DNA of 64,000 nucleotides from NCBI GenBank assembly GCA_029243485.1, contig JAQWRY010000032.1, positions 118,404-182,403 on the forward strand. Direction: 5' to 3'. The translations under genes and the position numbers were made by a program. Positions 63,472-64,000 of the stretch are shown here, piece by piece (position 1 is the stretch's first letter; every line of letters begins with the position of its first letter). This DNA comes from Candidatus Binatia bacterium (GTDB lineage Bacteria > Desulfobacterota > Binatia > UBA12015). The notes below the pieces were generated by a model, which saw only the letters and a list, made by a program, of their open reading frames with translations, ran no database searches and was not told the origin of the DNA.

Positions 63472-63497
63472 TTCACTTCAGCTAAGAACCGGTAAAG

Positions 63498-63530
63498 GGG
63501 GAGGCTCGCTCACGCGGGCCTCCCCTTTTT
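63498..63530 (+). terminator. Rho-independent terminator after the exported protein
   Basis: A 12-bp stem (63498-63509 with 63514-63525, one G-T pair) encloses the loop TCAC and is followed by TTTTT (63526-63530). It lies 26 bp past the stop codon and isolates the exported protein as its own transcription unit, distinct from the ABC transporter gene that starts 8 bp after it. Confidence 0.92.
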
Positions 63531-63538
63531 CTTGCCCA

Positions 63539-64000
63539 ATGAACGAGGCCCCCACCAACGTCCCTTCACCAGCGTCGTCCGTCGCGATCGAGGCGATCGG
63601 CCTGGAGAAGGCCTATGGGGCGGGCCTTGCTGCGCTGCTCTCGCCCAAAGCGGTACGCGCTCAGGATCCGGCCCTCGCCGGAATCACGTTCTCCTTGCCG
63701 GTAGGGGCGGCTCTAGCGGTGCTTGGTCGTAATGGCGCCGGTAAGAGTACCTTGCTGCGCTTGCTCGCAGGCACGGCCCTGCCGACACGCGGGTCGCTGC
63801 GGATTTGCGGGCGCGTGGGCCTGTTGCTGGATCTGGGCTCGGGCCTGGTTGATGAGATGACCGGCGCGGAGACTGTTCGGGCGTCGCTCCGATTACTCGG
63901 CCTCGGAGGTCGCGACCTCGCGACGGCCGAACAGTTCGTGGCCGGCTTTGCCGACCTGGGCTCGTTTCTGCTGGAGACCGTGAGAGTCTATTCCCAGGGG
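63539..64000 (+). CDS. ABC transporter ATP-binding protein, polysaccharide/O-antigen type (right end cut by window edge)
   Basis: ATG 63539 opens 154 codons with no stop before the edge. Walker A is 'VLGRNGAGKSTLLRLLAGTA' (about 68-87), followed by 'RGSLRICGRVGLLLDLGSGL' and the typical 'DEMTGAETVRASLRLLGLGG'. The signature begins 'VYSQG' at the edge. This subgroup (Wzt/KpsT/TagH-like) exports lipid-linked polysaccharide. The start lies 8 bp after the strong terminator, so it must have its own promoter or depend on read-through. Its permease is probably beyond the window. Exact substrate unknown. Confidence 0.85.
   Translation, partial: MNEAPTNVPSPASSVAIEAIGLEKAYGAGLAALLSPKAVRAQDPALAGITFSLPVGAALAVLGRNGAGKSTLLRLLAGTALPTRGSLRICGRVGLLLDLGSGLVDEMTGAETVRASLRLLGLGGRDLATAEQFVAGFADLGSFLLETVRVYSQG

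Overview
The window reads as a GC-rich chromosome segment of a Gram-negative (diderm) bacterium. It carries LPS-export genes (lptD, lptF, lptG), a bacterial RNA polymerase with a proteobacterial-style beta' insertion, and the thrU-tyrU-glyT-thrT tRNA block. Two exported proteins at the edges, plus a Cys-rich beta-helix protein, have the look of large-genome 'deltaproteobacterial-grade' lineages (Myxococcota, Desulfobacterota, Binatota). That placement is an inference from gene order and protein style; no search was possible.

Region 1 (1-6.7 kb): the 3' end of an exported-type protein, a beta-helix gene broken by a 14-bp tandem duplication, tRNA-Asp running into rplM-rpsI, the lptF-lptG permease pair on the minus strand, and a 23S rRNA 2'-O-methyltransferase gene (rlmB type). 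Region 2 (6.7-39.3 kb): one nearly gapless plus-strand translation and transcription cluster. It runs tRNA-Thr/Tyr/Gly/Thr, rpmG, tRNA-Trp, secE, nusG, rplKAJL, rpoBC, rpsL-rpsG-fusA-tuf, S10, spc (with secY, adk, map) and alpha (rpsM-rpsK-rpsD-rpoA-rplQ). tufB and infA are missing from their usual places. Region 3 (39.3-58.2 kb): a second long plus-strand run with argS, a SPOR protein, trpEGDCFBA, folC, lptD, a GT2 glycosyltransferase, a cupin, GDP-mannose 4,6-dehydratase, a GDP-6-deoxymannose reductase-like enzyme, a GspE-type ATPase and a second GT2. Most neighbours from trpE to the cupin share stop/start overlaps, so tryptophan synthesis, folate synthesis and LPS export look translationally linked. 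Region 4 (58.1-64 kb): two minus-strand glycosyltransferases, a membrane-anchored orphan, a probably well-expressed exported protein with two strong ribosome-binding sites and a textbook terminator, and the start of a polysaccharide-type ABC transporter ATPase.

Together the window supplies ribosome, polymerase and Sec-export parts, a complete tryptophan pathway from chorismate, and an envelope module: LPS transport through LptF/G and LptD, GDP-deoxymannose sugar supply, glycosyltransferases and a likely export ABC transporter. No mobile element, phage, CRISPR array or defence system was seen. No stretch over 300 bases lacks a gene; the longest gap is 60919-61199. The most unusual points are lineage details rather than a clearly new system: a NusG insertion, an S11 N-terminal extension, a TrpF active-site substitution, a CxC/CxC LptD, a structured rpoB leader and the trp-folC-lptD coupling.
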